NCBI RefSeq assembly: GCF_000772945.1 | Contig: NZ_JPVN01000004.1 | Coordinates: forward strand, 62,001 to 126,000 | Length of the DNA: 64,000 nt | Source: Ureibacillus manganicus DSM 26584 | Lineage (GTDB): Bacteria > Bacillota > Bacilli > Bacillales_A > Planococcaceae | Reading direction: 5' to 3' | Part shown: positions 11,232-20,088 of the stretch, in pieces | Position numbering within the stretch: the stretch's first letter is position 1 | How the letters are laid out: every line of letters starts with the position of its first letter | Position numbers and translations under genes: made by a program | Notes under the pieces: generated by a model | Told to the model about the DNA's origin: nothing | What the model saw: the letters and a program-made list of their open reading frames with translations, nothing else | Database searches by the model: none

Positions 11232-11768
11232 TTATAATTTTTGAACTTGCTCAAAATCAAGTTCCATTTTCGTTTCACGACCGAACATATCAATACTAAC
11301 TTTAACTTTCCCTTTATCAACATCAACTTCCTCAACTCTACCTTGGAAGTGAGCGAAAGGTCCGTCTAGTACTTCTACACTTTCACCAACTGTAATATCA
11401 ATTTCCCCAACAGCCTTTTTATCCATACCCATTTGACGTAGTAAATGATCAGCTTCTTCAGGTAACAATGGTGTTGGTTTTGCTCCACCGCCTGAAGAAC
11501 CTATAAAACCAGTTACCCCTGGAGTATTTCGGACTACATACCATGATTCATCAGTTAAGATCATTTCCACTAAAACGTAGCCTGGGAAAACCTTCCTCAT
11601 AACTGTACGTTTTTTACCATCCTTCATATCTGTTTCTTCATGTTCAGCAACAATTACACGGAATATATTGTCTTGCATCCCCATAGTTTCAACACGTTTT
11701 TCAAGATTTTGCTTCACTCGATTTTCATAGCCAGAATAAGTATGAACTACATACCACTTTTTCTCCAT
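11232..11768 (-). CDS. nusG: transcription termination/antitermination factor NusG
   Basis: 178-aa transcription elongation factor. The NGN domain (residues 1 to about 110) begins KWYVVHTYSGYENRVKQNLE and contains VFPGYVLVEM and NTPGVTGFIGS. The KOW domain (about 125-178) contains VGESVEVLDGPFAHFQGRVE. It contacts RNA polymerase through the NGN domain and ribosomes through KOW. It lies between secE and rplK as in Bacillus. A terminator follows secE, so nusG probably has its own promoter or depends on read-through. Confidence 0.98.
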   Translation of the reverse strand: MEKKWYVVHTYSGYENRVKQNLEKRVETMGMQDNIFRVIVAEHEETDMKDGKKRTVMRKVFPGYVLVEMILTDESWYVVRNTPGVTGFIGSSGGGAKPTPLLPEEADHLLRQMGMDKKAVGEIDITVGESVEVLDGPFAHFQGRVEEVDVDKGKVKVSIDMFGRETKMELDFEQVQKL

Positions 11769-11847
11769 AATCAGCAGGACTAAACGTCCATTCCTCCTTT
11801 GCCTACAATGATAGGCGATATACTTTTTTCGATAATTAATGCAAATG

Positions 11848-11873
11848 AAAAAAACCCGTTAAGCTTTACGGGC
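11848..11873 (-). terminator. terminator between secE and nusG
   Basis: On the minus strand the 5-bp GC-rich stem CCCGT / ACGGG (8-nt loop) is followed by a run of T (TTTTTTTC). It lies about 28 nt past the secE stop and should partly separate rpmG-secE from nusG. Confidence 0.75.
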
Positions 11874-11900
11874 CATTTCAAAATATTCATATTAAGAACA

Positions 11901-12086
11901 TTATAACGCAAAGTACCAACGAACTAAACTTGAAATTCCTAAATCTACTAGCATGAAAAATACAGCAAAAAAGACAACAGTTGATACTACTACTACAGTA
12001 TACTTCGTTAACTCTTTACCTTTTGGCCAGCTAGTTTTTCTCATTTCTGACATTACATTTTGGAAGAATTGTTTTAACTTGCCCAT
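11901..12086 (-). CDS. secE: preprotein translocase subunit SecE
   Basis: 61-aa single-membrane-span subunit that clamps SecY in the Sec translocon. A basic amphipathic N-terminus ([20 protein letters not shown], then the conserved PKGKEL) is followed by a hydrophobic helix at about residues 32-55. The length matches Gram-positive SecE. A GGAGGTTAAGC site precedes the ATG. It sits in the rpmG-secE-nusG order of Bacillus. Confidence 0.96.
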   Translation of the reverse strand: MGKLKQFFQNVMSEMRKTSWPKGKELTKYTVVVVSTVVFFAVFFMLVDLGISSLVRWYFAL

Positions 12087-12171
12087 TATAGCTTAACCTC
12101 CGAATTACCCGTCTATTCTAAAATTTTACTATCCCAATTAAACCTTCGTGCTTTAAATATATAATCATTAG

Positions 12172-12318
12172 TTATTTTGTTTGTTTATGAACAGTATGCT
12201 CATTACAATGAGAGCAAAACTTTTTCAATTGTAGACGTTTAGTTGAATCAGCTTTTTCAGGAAATGTGTAATTTCTCGATCCACATTTCTCACAGCTCAA
12301 CACAATCTTATTCACCAT
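12172..12318 (-). CDS. rpmG: 50S ribosomal protein L33
   Basis: 48-aa zinc-binding L33 reading MVNKIVLSCEKCGSRNYTF and ending HTVHKQTK. The two cysteine pairs CEKC (residues 9-12) and CSHC (35-38) mark the zinc-containing form. The location between sigH and secE matches rpmGB of B. subtilis. The start is uncertain: an in-frame ATG at 12333 would add MSDTF, and neither ATG has a strong ribosome site. I prefer the inner ATG because the product then matches the family N-terminus. Confidence 0.92.
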   Translation of the reverse strand: MVNKIVLSCEKCGSRNYTFPEKADSTKRLQLKKFCSHCNEHTVHKQTK

Positions 12319-12432
12319 AAATGTATCACTCATTTTCGACAGTATGTCTTTTAAAGACTATCACCTAATGAGAATCGTGTCAATATAACGTCTAAATGTA
12401 ATATACTATGTTTTATAATTTTTTAGAGCAAT

Positions 12433-13089
12433 TTAATTGGGTTGATTTATATCTAAATGTCTCTCTAGTTTACGTTTAACTCTCTGTAAGGCATTATCAA
12501 TCGATTTTACATGTCGATTCAATTCTTCGGAGATTTCATTATAAGATTGTCCATCCAAATAGAGTGCTAAAACTTGCTGTTCAAGTTCACTTAGGATTTC
12601 ACCTATTTTCTCCTCTAAGTGTGAGTATTCCTCACGATGAATCATTAGATGTTCCGGATCCTCTGAATCCGAGCCGGTGATCACGTCTAGTAAAGTTCGA
12701 TCTGACTCTTCATCATAGATTGGTTTATCAAGCGACACATAAGAATTAAGTGGTATATGTTTCTGGCGGGTAGCTGTTTTTATAGCTGTTATAATCTGAC
12801 GAGTTATACATAATTCTGCAAATGCTCGAAATGATGACAGCTTGTCTCCCTTAAAGTCTCGTATCGATTTATATAAACCTATCATTCCCTCTTGAATAAT
12901 ATCTTCCTTATCAGCACCAATTAAAAAATAGGAACGTGCCTTCGCTTTAACAAACAATCTATATTTTGTGATTAAATAATCTAACGCATCTGTGCTACCC
13001 TGATGTACCAATTCAATAAGTTGCTCATCTGTCATATCGTCAAACCTTTGTAATACTTGCATCTGATTGTTCTTTAGCAACGGCTTCAC
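12433..13089 (-). CDS. sigH: RNA polymerase sigma-H factor (early sporulation/stationary phase)
   Basis: 218-aa sigma-70-type factor that in Bacillus directs transition-phase and early sporulation genes. Region 2 has DALDYLITKYRLFVKAKARS and the -10 recognition helix FAELCITRQIITAIKTATRQ. Region 4 has the helix-turn-helix SYNEISEELNRHVKSIDNAL. The length equals that of B. subtilis SigH. Its presence is direct support for an endospore former. It lies between rae1 and rpmG, with a short untranslated gap on either side. Confidence 0.97.
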   Translation of the reverse strand: MKPLLKNNQMQVLQRFDDMTDEQLIELVHQGSTDALDYLITKYRLFVKAKARSYFLIGADKEDIIQEGMIGLYKSIRDFKGDKLSSFRAFAELCITRQIITAIKTATRQKHIPLNSYVSLDKPIYDEESDRTLLDVITGSDSEDPEHLMIHREEYSHLEEKIGEILSELEQQVLALYLDGQSYNEISEELNRHVKSIDNALQRVKRKLERHLDINQPN

Positions 13090-13151
13090 CTCGAAACGCT
13101 AAGAGTCGTTTAGAATCAGTATACCGGAATTGGAAAATATAGGTCAATGAG

Positions 13152-13664
13152 TTATTTCAAACCTCTTCTCCATTTCTCAAATTCTAGTTCAATCTCTTTT
13201 GGTAGATTAATTCGACTAGCAGGTCTTACTTCTTTAATTGTTTTAACATTAGATGATATTTGGGATTGTATAATCTGCATTTCTATCTCTAGCTCTCTTG
13301 CAGATTTACGAAGTGCTCCTTGTCCAAAAATAACATTCTGTTCTGTCATATCAGAAGTTGCTACATAGATTTGTTTCTTACGCCCTTTTAATTCATTTGT
13401 TAGTTTTTCGATTCTTTCATCGGCAGTTTCATTTTTTCGGGTATAAATTACTTCAACAGCATTATGAACATACATTTGTTCCACGCCTGGAACGAGGTGA
13501 GCATCGAAGACAACAATGACTCGATAACCCATTGCTGCCTTGTACTCTGCCATTAACTCTATTAATCGATTTCGAGCTTCTTCAAAATCCGAATCACGAA
13601 GCGGTCGTAGTTCTTTCCAAGCACCAATCATGTTGTAGCCATCTACAATTAAGATCGTTTGCAT
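13152..13664 (-). CDS. rae1: NYN-domain ribosome-associated endoribonuclease Rae1 (YacP)
   Basis: 170-aa PIN-like NYN nuclease. The acidic residues of the fold are visible in LIVDGYNMIGAW (residues 5-16), the VVFDAHLVPG segment and the NETADERIEKL segment. The B. subtilis homologue YacP/Rae1 cleaves certain mRNAs in the ribosomal A site. It starts 5 nt after the rlmB stop, so it is in an rlmB-rae1 transcription unit. The start site has only a weak Shine-Dalgarno, consistent with translational coupling. Confidence 0.92.
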   Translation of the reverse strand: MQTILIVDGYNMIGAWKELRPLRDSDFEEARNRLIELMAEYKAAMGYRVIVVFDAHLVPGVEQMYVHNAVEVIYTRKNETADERIEKLTNELKGRKKQIYVATSDMTEQNVIFGQGALRKSARELEIEMQIIQSQISSNVKTIKEVRPASRINLPKEIELEFEKWRRGLK

Positions 13665-13669
13665 GAAGT

Positions 13670-14425
13670 TTACTTTTCCAACCGTTCTTGTCTTTTTCGA
13701 TACACTTCATACATTAACAACGCTGCTGCTACAGATGCATTTAAAGATGTGACATGCCCAATCATCGGTAAGTGATATAAAAAATCACACTTATCCTTAA
13801 GTAATCGACTCATCCCACGTCCTTCGCTACCGATAATAATGGCAAGCGGTAATGTAGCATCCATCTTGCGATAATCAACAGATCCTTTCGCATCAGTGCC
13901 AGCAATCCAAACTCCCTTATCTTTTAATTCATCGACCGTTTGAGCTAAATTCGTTACCCTTACAACAGGGACATGTTCAATAGCACCAGTTGAAGCTTTT
14001 GCCACAACCGCTGTTAATCCAACTGCACGTCTTTTAGGTATAATAATTCCATGTACACCAATTGCATCAGCAGTACGCATAATTGACCCAAGATTATGAG
14101 GATCCTCTAACTCGTCTAATATTAAGAAGAATGGATCTTCATTTTTTTCTTTAGCAGCGTTAAACAGATCATCTAATTCTGCATAGTCATATGCAGCTAC
14201 AGATGCTACAATTCCTTGATGGTTGGCGTCTGATAATTGATCAATCTTTTTCTTCGGTACAAATTGCACAAGCACTCCACGTTCACGTGCTAGGTCGAGC
14301 ACTTCATTGATACCTGTTTTTTTCACGCCTTCAGCTATCCATAATTTATTGATTTCGCGTCCTGAACGAAGCGCCTCTAATACTGGGTTTTTCCCAGCAA
14401 TCATTTCACCATTTTGCTCTGTCAT
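13670..14425 (-). CDS. rlmB: 23S rRNA (guanosine-2'-O)-methyltransferase RlmB
   Basis: 251-aa SpoU/TrmH-family enzyme that 2'-O-methylates a guanosine (G2251 in E. coli numbering) in the peptidyl-transferase P loop. The N-terminal substrate-binding domain starts [20 protein letters not shown]. The knotted SPOUT domain shows [38 protein letters not shown] and [14 protein letters not shown]. Its ATG overlaps the mrnC stop by 4 nt (ATGA), indicating coupled translation. Confidence 0.96.
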   Translation of the reverse strand: MTEQNGEMIAGKNPVLEALRSGREINKLWIAEGVKKTGINEVLDLARERGVLVQFVPKKKIDQLSDANHQGIVASVAAYDYAELDDLFNAAKEKNEDPFFLILDELEDPHNLGSIMRTADAIGVHGIIIPKRRAVGLTAVVAKASTGAIEHVPVVRVTNLAQTVDELKDKGVWIAGTDAKGSVDYRKMDATLPLAIIIGSEGRGMSRLLKDKCDFLYHLPMIGHVTSLNASVAAALLMYEVYRKRQERLEK

Positions 14426-14841
14426 GTTGTTGCCCCTTTCGACTGTTCGACAATATCAATAGCATAATCAATAATTTCATAAACACGGTCCACTTGTTTT
14501 GTTAAGTATAAATAGCCTAAAACTGCCTCAAAACCTGAACTGTTTCGATACGTTTGCACATCAGTATTTTTTGGAACAGATCCAGATTTTGCATTTCTTC
14601 CTCTTTTAAAAACTGCAACTTCTTCTTCAGTTAAATAATTTTCTTCAATGAGCTTGTGAACTACCATGGATTGCGCTTTTGCAGATACGTAATGTGTTGC
14701 TTCTTTGTGTAAATGATTTGGCTTTGCTCGTCCAATTAGAAGAAGGTGTTCTCGAACTTTTTGTTCAAGAACCGCATCTCCCATATAAGCTAATGCTAAG
14801 GCATTTAGCTGCTTGACATCTTCAATTCGCAATTGCGACAT
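14422..14841 (-). CDS. mrnC: Mini-ribonuclease III
   Basis: 139-aa RNase III catalytic domain without a double-stranded-RNA-binding domain, as in MrnC, which matures 23S rRNA ends in Bacillus. The signature region is [20 protein letters not shown] (residues 11-30). Acidic active-site residues lie there and in the C-terminal [20 protein letters not shown]. It is 4 nt downstream of cysS and overlaps rlmB, forming a cysS-mrnC-rlmB-rae1 unit read from the T-box promoter. Confidence 0.96.
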   Translation of the reverse strand: MSQLRIEDVKQLNALALAYMGDAVLEQKVREHLLLIGRAKPNHLHKEATHYVSAKAQSMVVHKLIEENYLTEEEVAVFKRGRNAKSGSVPKNTDVQTYRNSSGFEAVLGYLYLTKQVDRVYEIIDYAIDIVEQSKGATT

Positions 14842-14844
14842 ATA

Positions 14845-16248
14845 TCATAGACCTCGTTTCCAGCGTGTTCCTTGACGAGTATCTTCTAGAACTATATTCA
14901 TCGCAAGAAGTTTGTCACGTATTTCATCAGACTTTGCAAAGTCGCGGTTTTTTCTAGCATTGTTTCGTTCTTCTATTAACGCTTCTATTTCATCATCTAG
15001 AATGTGGTTTTCCACTTTAAATTGGATTCCAAGTACTTCACCTAGTTGATCAAACGTTTCTATAAACGCCTTTAACACTCGTTCTTCTGTATTGCTTTCA
15101 TTTAGGTACGTGTTCGCGATACGTGCAAGCTCAAATAAAGCAGAAATTCCATTGGCCGTATTAAAATCATCGTCCATAGCATCTTCAAATTGTTTCTTCA
15201 CTTCAGCAATTTTTTGCGTCCATTCATCCCCATTATCCAATAAGTCCGTTGTAGTTGTTAATCTATGTTGGACATTCGAATATGCAGTACGTAATCTCTC
15301 TAATCCAGACTTCGCTGATTCGACTAAATCTTGAGCGAAGTTAATAGGATGTCTGTAATGAACCGATAACATAAAGAAACGTAAAACTTGTGGATCTAGC
15401 TGTTGTCTAATATCGTGAACTAACACGAAATTACCTAGTGATTTTGACATCTTTTCGTTATCAATATTAATATATCCATTGTGCATCCAATAGCGTGCAA
15501 AGGTTTTCCCAGTATAAGCTTCTGACTGGGCGATTTCGTTTTCATGGTGCGGGAATGTTAAGTCCTGGCCACCTGCATGGATATCAATTGTGTCACCTAA
15601 ATGTTCTCTAGCCATAACCGAACATTCAATATGCCAGCCAGGTCGACCTTCTCCCCACGGACTTGACCAGTGAATTTCACCAGGTTTTGCCGCTTTCCAC
15701 AACGCGAAGTCTAGCGGATCATCTTTCTTCTCCCCAGCTTCAATACGAGCGCCAACTTTTAAGTCATCAATTGATTGGTGGCTTAGCTTACCGTAACCAT
15801 CAAACTTTCTCGTGCGATAATAAACATCACCTTGTGATTCATAAGCATAATCTTTTTCAATTAACACGCTAATGAATTCAATAATATCATCCATATGGTT
15901 TGTCACACGAGGATGTACATCTGCCTTTTTGCAACCAAGAGCTGTAATATCTTCAAAGTAAGCGTTAATAAAACGCTCAGTAAGTTCAGATACTTCCTCA
16001 CCCATTTCATTCGCTGCTTTAATAATTTTGTCGTCTACATCTGTGAAGTTCGATACATACTTCACATCGTAGCCTTTGTATTGAAAATAACGTCTAACTG
16101 TATCGTAAACAATAACAGGACGAGCATTTCCTATATGAATAAAATTATAAACAGTTGGTCCGCAAACATAAATTTTCACTTTTCCTTCTTCGAGTGGTAC
16201 AAATGGCTCTTTTTGTCTCGATAAAGAGTTGAAAATTTGAATTGTCAT
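14845..16248 (-). CDS. cysS: cysteinyl-tRNA synthetase
   Basis: 467-aa class I synthetase that charges tRNA-Cys. The HIGH-type motif is [19 protein letters not shown] (about residues 36-54), KMSKS occurs as [11 protein letters not shown] (about 265), and the zinc ligands include Cys29 of YVCGPTVYN with the later GWHIECS and HHENE segments. An AAAGGAGGA site lies upstream. The gene is preceded by a Cys T-box leader and a promoter just beyond gltX. In B. subtilis cysE lies between this T-box and cysS; here it does not. Confidence 0.98.
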   Translation of the reverse strand: MTIQIFNSLSRQKEPFVPLEEGKVKIYVCGPTVYNFIHIGNARPVIVYDTVRRYFQYKGYDVKYVSNFTDVDDKIIKAANEMGEEVSELTERFINAYFEDITALGCKKADVHPRVTNHMDDIIEFISVLIEKDYAYESQGDVYYRTRKFDGYGKLSHQSIDDLKVGARIEAGEKKDDPLDFALWKAAKPGEIHWSSPWGEGRPGWHIECSVMAREHLGDTIDIHAGGQDLTFPHHENEIAQSEAYTGKTFARYWMHNGYINIDNEKMSKSLGNFVLVHDIRQQLDPQVLRFFMLSVHYRHPINFAQDLVESAKSGLERLRTAYSNVQHRLTTTTDLLDNGDEWTQKIAEVKKQFEDAMDDDFNTANGISALFELARIANTYLNESNTEERVLKAFIETFDQLGEVLGIQFKVENHILDDEIEALIEERNNARKNRDFAKSDEIRDKLLAMNIVLEDTRQGTRWKRGL

Positions 16249-16380
16249 GTTAATTTTCCTCCTTTAATGCGATGCATTATTTATTTCATTTAAAACATGA
16301 AAAGCTTTTTAGTCGATAATTCCTTATTACAACTTATATACCCTGAATCTTATAATTCCACAACTTCTTTTCATAAAGAA

Positions 16381-16419
16381 AACGCCCCTATCATTTTAAA
16401 GAAAATGACAGAGACGTTT
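16381..16419 (-). terminator. T-box terminator
   Basis: On the minus strand a 16-bp stem with G-U pairs (arms at 16402-16417 and 16382-16397, 4-nt loop) leads into TTCTTT. The T-box bulge sequence next to it would form the competing antiterminator. Confidence 0.88.
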
Positions 16420-16640
16420 ATAAACGCGGTTCCACTCTGATTGAAAGCAACATAGTGCCTTCCACTCAAAAGTCCAATAACGAGGACGATCCGACGTGCC
16501 TACTTAGTTTCAGCATCGTGCTCGAAAGGTGCATTTCCGTAAAATAGAGGTTTAGGTCACTCTCAGCCGGTGATGACCCTCTCTTTAAAACATTTTTTAC
16601 GTACTTCTCCTTCTAATGCGCTTTGTTATATTAATATGAT
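16381..16640 (-). promoter_or_regulatory. T-box riboswitch with Cys (UGC) specifier
   Basis: On the minus strand the T-box consensus AGAGTGGAACCGCG lies at 16425-16438, just before a terminator. Upstream, GGAAATGCACC contains TGC (16531-16533) followed by A, in the position and context of a specifier codon, which would pair with tRNA-Cys. Stem I features (AAGTA near 16610, GAGAGG) are present. Uncharged tRNA-Cys should stabilise the antiterminator and turn on cysS. The full fold was not computed. Confidence 0.92.
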
Positions 16641-16711
16641 TGAAACAAACACTTGGGAAATGTTATCTCTAACTCCCAGCGTTGCTATTAATTGAACAAT
16701 TTTGTAAATCC

Positions 16712-16739
16712 ATTTTACCGCAGAGTAGTTAAAAGTCAA
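16712..16739 (-). promoter_or_regulatory. sigma-A promoter for the cysS T-box transcript
   Basis: On the minus strand, -35 TTGACT (16734-16739), 16 bp, then -10 TAAAAT (16712-16717). It lies just past the gltX stop and gives a leader of about 450 nt before cysS. Confidence 0.65.
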
Positions 16740-16745
16740 TTCAAA

Positions 16746-18206
16746 TTAACTGATAAACTTTGCAACACGTTCAATAGCAGTTTCTTTACCGATTAAAGCA
16801 ATTGCATCTGCTAATTCAGGTCCATGCATTTGACCAGTTGTCACAACTCGAATTGGCATAAATAAGTTTTTCCCTTTATGACCAGTTTCTTTTTGCACTG
16901 CTTTAATAGCCGCTTTAATAGAAGCTGCATCAAAGTTCTCAAGCGCTTCTAGTTGAGCTTTAAATGACGTCATCACTTCAGGAATCTGTTCTCCTGCTAA
17001 TACTTCTTTCGATTCTTCATCATATTCAATTTCATCTTTGAAGAATAGGCTTGATAGTTCCACAATCTCTGCGCCATAGCTCATTTGATTATGATAAAGA
17101 GCGATTAAAGCCGTTGCCCAAGCACTTTGTTCTTCAGAAAGCTCCTGTGGAAGTAAACCTGCCTTTTGTAAATGTGGTAAGGAAAGCTCTACTACTTCTT
17201 CTAAGGATACTTTTTTAATATATTGGTTATTCATCCATGTTAGTTTATTTTTATCGAACATAGACGGTGATTTAGACAGACGTTTTTCATCAAACATTTC
17301 GATAAATTGTTCTTTCGTAAAGATCTCATCTTCACCTTCTGGAGACCAACCAAGTAGTGCAAAGAAGTTGAACATCGCTTCTGGTAAGAACCCTAAATCT
17401 TTATATTGAGATACGAATTGGATGATTGATTCATCACGTTTAGATAGCTTTTTATGGTCTTCATTAACGATTAATGTCATATGACCGAACTGTGGATATT
17501 CCCAACCAAATGCATCAAAAATCATCATTTGTTTTGGTGTGTTTGATAAATGTTCTTCCCCACGGAATACGTGTGTAATGTCCATGAAGTGATCGTCTAA
17601 TACAACAGCATAGTTATATGTTGGAATACCATTAGCTTTTACTAATACCCAGTCGCCTATATCTTTTGATTCGAAAGTAACTTCACCACGCACTAAATCT
17701 GTGAATTTATAAGTTGTGTTTTCAGGTACACGCATACGAATTGTATGAGGGATTCCAGCTGCTTCTTTTTCAGCTACTTGCTCTTTTGTTAAGTGACGGC
17801 ATTTCCCATCATAAGTTGGAGCAGCAACACCTTTTGCTCTTTGCGCTTCACGAGAAGCTTCTAATTCTTCTGATGTACAGAAACATTTATAGGCAATTCC
17901 GCGCTCTAGTAATTCATCTGCATGTCTTGTATAGATGTCTAAACGCTCCATTTGACGATATGGCGCATAAGGACCACCAATATCAATCGATTCATCTGGG
18001 ATGATGCCTAACCAACGTAAATTATCCAGCTGAGATGCTTCTCCACCTTCAACATTACGTTCAATATCTGTATCCTCTATGCGTACGATGAATTTCCCGT
18101 TATGATGTTTGGCAAATAAATAATTGAATAATGCTGTACGTGCTCCACCAATGTGTAAAAAACCTGTTGGAGATGGCGCATAACGAACGCGAACTTCCTT
18201 TGTCAT
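16746..18206 (-). CDS. gltX: glutamyl-tRNA synthetase
   Basis: 486-aa class I synthetase. The HIGH motif lies in [20 protein letters not shown] (residues 11-30), and the KLSKRDES signature is near residue 255. In Bacillales this enzyme also charges tRNA-Gln with glutamate for later transamidation. The TAGGAGGCAA ribosome site is strong. The B. subtilis neighbours would be ispF upstream and cysE downstream; ispF is present and cysE is absent. Confidence 0.98.
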   Translation of the reverse strand: MTKEVRVRYAPSPTGFLHIGGARTALFNYLFAKHHNGKFIVRIEDTDIERNVEGGEASQLDNLRWLGIIPDESIDIGGPYAPYRQMERLDIYTRHADELLERGIAYKCFCTSEELEASREAQRAKGVAAPTYDGKCRHLTKEQVAEKEAAGIPHTIRMRVPENTTYKFTDLVRGEVTFESKDIGDWVLVKANGIPTYNYAVVLDDHFMDITHVFRGEEHLSNTPKQMMIFDAFGWEYPQFGHMTLIVNEDHKKLSKRDESIIQFVSQYKDLGFLPEAMFNFFALLGWSPEGEDEIFTKEQFIEMFDEKRLSKSPSMFDKNKLTWMNNQYIKKVSLEEVVELSLPHLQKAGLLPQELSEEQSAWATALIALYHNQMSYGAEIVELSSLFFKDEIEYDEESKEVLAGEQIPEVMTSFKAQLEALENFDAASIKAAIKAVQKETGHKGKNLFMPIRVVTTGQMHGPELADAIALIGKETAIERVAKFIS

Positions 18207-18310
18207 AATTTTAATTGCCTCCTAAATATGTAAAATTGCTTTGTTCATTTTAACACTGTGTAATACGAAATGAAAGTAAACTACAGGGTCTTGAATGTTG
18301 CATGAAATAA

Positions 18311-18384
18311 TTCCGAAGTTTTGCACGATAATCCCGAAGTTTTTAGTTGATATTCCCGAACTTCTTGGCAATATCCCCGAACTT
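18311..18384. repeat. four imperfect 21-22 bp repeats (CCCGAA core)
   Basis: The core TNCCCGAANTT recurs four times, with the G of CCGA at 18315, 18336, 18358 and 18379 (spacings 21, 22, 21). It fills the ispF-gltX gap up to the ispF stop codon. The intervening bases vary. Function is unknown; it resembles small intergenic repeat families rather than a terminator. Confidence 0.6.
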
Positions 18385-18859
18385 ACTTTTTAATCAATAA
18401 AATTGTTGCCATTGCAGCAATTCCTTCTTCACGTCCAGTAAAGCCTAATTTTTCAGTTGTTGTTGCTTTAACATTTACTTGGGAAGGTTCTGCATTTAAT
18501 AGTTCTGCAATGCGGTTTCTCATTGGTTCAATGTACGGTGCTAATTTGGGACGTTGTGCCATTATCGTACAGTCCACATTACCAAGTACATACCCTCTTT
18601 CTTCAACGATTTTCCAAATGTATTCTAATAATTTCGCACTATCTGCATCCTTAAAAGCAGGGTCTGTGTCTGGAAAATGATGCCCAATATCCCCTTCTCC
18701 AATCGCACCTAAAGCAGCATCTGTTACAGTATGCAATAACACATCCGCATCTGAATGTCCTATAAGACCACGATCATGAGGTATAGTTATTCCACCTAAA
18801 ATTAACGGACGTCCTTCTGCAAATGCATGAACGTCAAATCCTTGTCCAATTCGAAACAT
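18383..18859 (-). CDS. ispF: 2-C-methyl-D-erythritol 2,4-cyclodiphosphate synthase
   Basis: MEP-pathway enzyme forming the cyclodiphosphate from CDP-ME phosphate. From the ATG at 18859 it is 158 aa, the family length, beginning [20 protein letters not shown]. Metal ligands are the Asp and His of GFDVHAF and the His of [11 protein letters not shown]. An in-frame upstream ATG at 18955 would add 32 residues unlike any IspF. The ATG at 18859 lacks a good ribosome site, while AAGGAAGGTGA sits further upstream, so the true start is not certain. Confidence 0.93.
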   Translation of the reverse strand: MFRIGQGFDVHAFAEGRPLILGGITIPHDRGLIGHSDADVLLHTVTDAALGAIGEGDIGHHFPDTDPAFKDADSAKLLEYIWKIVEERGYVLGNVDCTIMAQRPKLAPYIEPMRNRIAELLNAEPSQVNVKATTTEKLGFTGREEGIAAMATILLIKK

Positions 18860-19096
18860 AGAAACTGTTGCCAAAATCAATACGAGACTCGGGCAACATT
18901 CACCTTCCTTTACATAAAGAAATTTTGTCTTATTTACCACTACATATATTAACATATTTCCAATTCGATTTAATTGTAAGCATTGCTAATAAATTTAACA
19001 ACTTCGTTTCAAGTAATCTTTTTCTTATTATAAATCCTAGTCACTAGTCTAATACTATTTTAGGGGATACATACGAAAAAGGAGGTTTACTTTTTT

Positions 19097-19843
19097 ATGT
19101 TCGATTTACAAGGTAAAGTGGCTATCGTAACTGGTGGTTCATCAGGGATCGGTCTTGCAACAGTTAAAGCTTTTGTAGCAAAGGGTGCAAAGGTTGTATT
19201 ATCAGATATTAATGTTGAAGCTGGAAAACAACACGCTGCAGCTATTGGTCAATCTGGTGGTGAAGTGACGTTCTTTGAAGCCAACGTTGCTGAAGAAGCT
19301 GCGGTTCAGGCATTAGTGAAATTTGCTGTTGATACGTATGGCAAGCTTGATATTATTGTAAATAATGCTGGGATTGGTATTTTAGCTGAGACACACGAAC
19401 TTACAACCGATGATTATCATAAAGTTATTAAGATAAACCAAGACAGTATATTCTACGGCTCTAAATACGCCATCCAAGAATTTTTGAAAACTGGTAATGG
19501 TGGGGCAATCGTGAACGTTGCTTCAATATTAGGAACGGTTGGTCAAGCAGGCGCATTTGCTTATAACGCTTCAAAAGGTGCAGCTAACTTAATGACTAAA
19601 TCACTTGCTGCAGAATACTCAAACAAAGGTATTCGTACAAATTCCGTCTGTCCAGGATATGTTGAATCAGGTATGGTAAACAAAGCAGCATTAGGAGATT
19701 ATTATGATAATCTAGTTTCACAACATCCTATTGGGCGCCTTGGCGTACCTGAAGAAATTGCACATGCGATTGTCTTCTTATGTGAAAATGAATTTGTCAC
19801 TGGCTGTAACCTATTGGTTGATGGTGGATATACATCCGTATAG
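19097..19843 (+). CDS. SDR-family oxidoreductase
   Basis: 248-aa classical short-chain dehydrogenase. The cofactor motif is VTGGSSGIGLATV (residues 11-23), then NNAG, with catalytic Ser, Tyr and Lys in the ASILGTVG and YNASKGAAN segments. The C-terminus has the CNLLVDGGYTSV ending common in the FabG/glucose dehydrogenase group. The substrate cannot be told from sequence. It is the only plus-strand gene in the core block and separates ispD from ispF, which are adjacent in B. subtilis. AAGGAGG precedes the ATG and a terminator follows. Confidence 0.9.
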   Translation: MFDLQGKVAIVTGGSSGIGLATVKAFVAKGAKVVLSDINVEAGKQHAAAIGQSGGEVTFFEANVAEEAAVQALVKFAVDTYGKLDIIVNNAGIGILAETHELTTDDYHKVIKINQDSIFYGSKYAIQEFLKTGNGGAIVNVASILGTVGQAGAFAYNASKGAANLMTKSLAAEYSNKGIRTNSVCPGYVESGMVNKAALGDYYDNLVSQHPIGRLGVPEEIAHAIVFLCENEFVTGCNLLVDGGYTSV

Positions 19844-19857
19844 AAAAATATCAAATT

Positions 19858-19900
19858 GGCCATCCAATAGAAAATTGTTGGATGGCTTTAATTTTGCTCA
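19858..19900 (+). terminator. terminator of the SDR gene
   Basis: The inverted repeat GCCATCCAA / TTGGATGGC with a short loop is followed by TTTAATTTT, 15 nt past the SDR stop. It gives the SDR gene a closed monocistronic unit. Confidence 0.75.
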
Positions 19901-19920
19901 ATTCGCTCAAGTACGGATTT

Positions 19921-19983
19921 TGACATACGACATATTTAGAATTATGTGCAATTTGCACTTAATTCCAATTATGTCGTATATCA
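19921..19983. repeat. 63-bp near-perfect palindrome
   Basis: Two 31-bp arms match at about 27 positions around a single central base at 19952; the inner GTGCAA / TTGCAC and outer ATACGACATA / TATGTCGTAT segments are exact. No U-run flanks it, and a separate terminator already ends the SDR gene. It lies between the SDR and ispD 3' ends. It could extrude a cruciform or be a remnant of a small inverted-repeat element. Confidence 0.75.
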
Positions 19984-20044
19984 TTTTCGATTAATGGAGA
20001 AATTTCAGTTTTTAATTAGGAATAACACTTATATAAATCGATAA

Positions 20045-20076
20045 AAAAAGAAGGTGGATCATCTCCACCTTTTAAT
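20045..20076 (-). terminator. terminator after ispD
   Basis: On the minus strand AAGGTGGA / TCCACCTT forms a stem with a 5-nt loop, followed by CTTTTTTT. It begins just past the ispD stop and separates ispD from the inserted SDR locus. Confidence 0.8.
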
Positions 20077-20088
20077 TATAAAAGTTAA

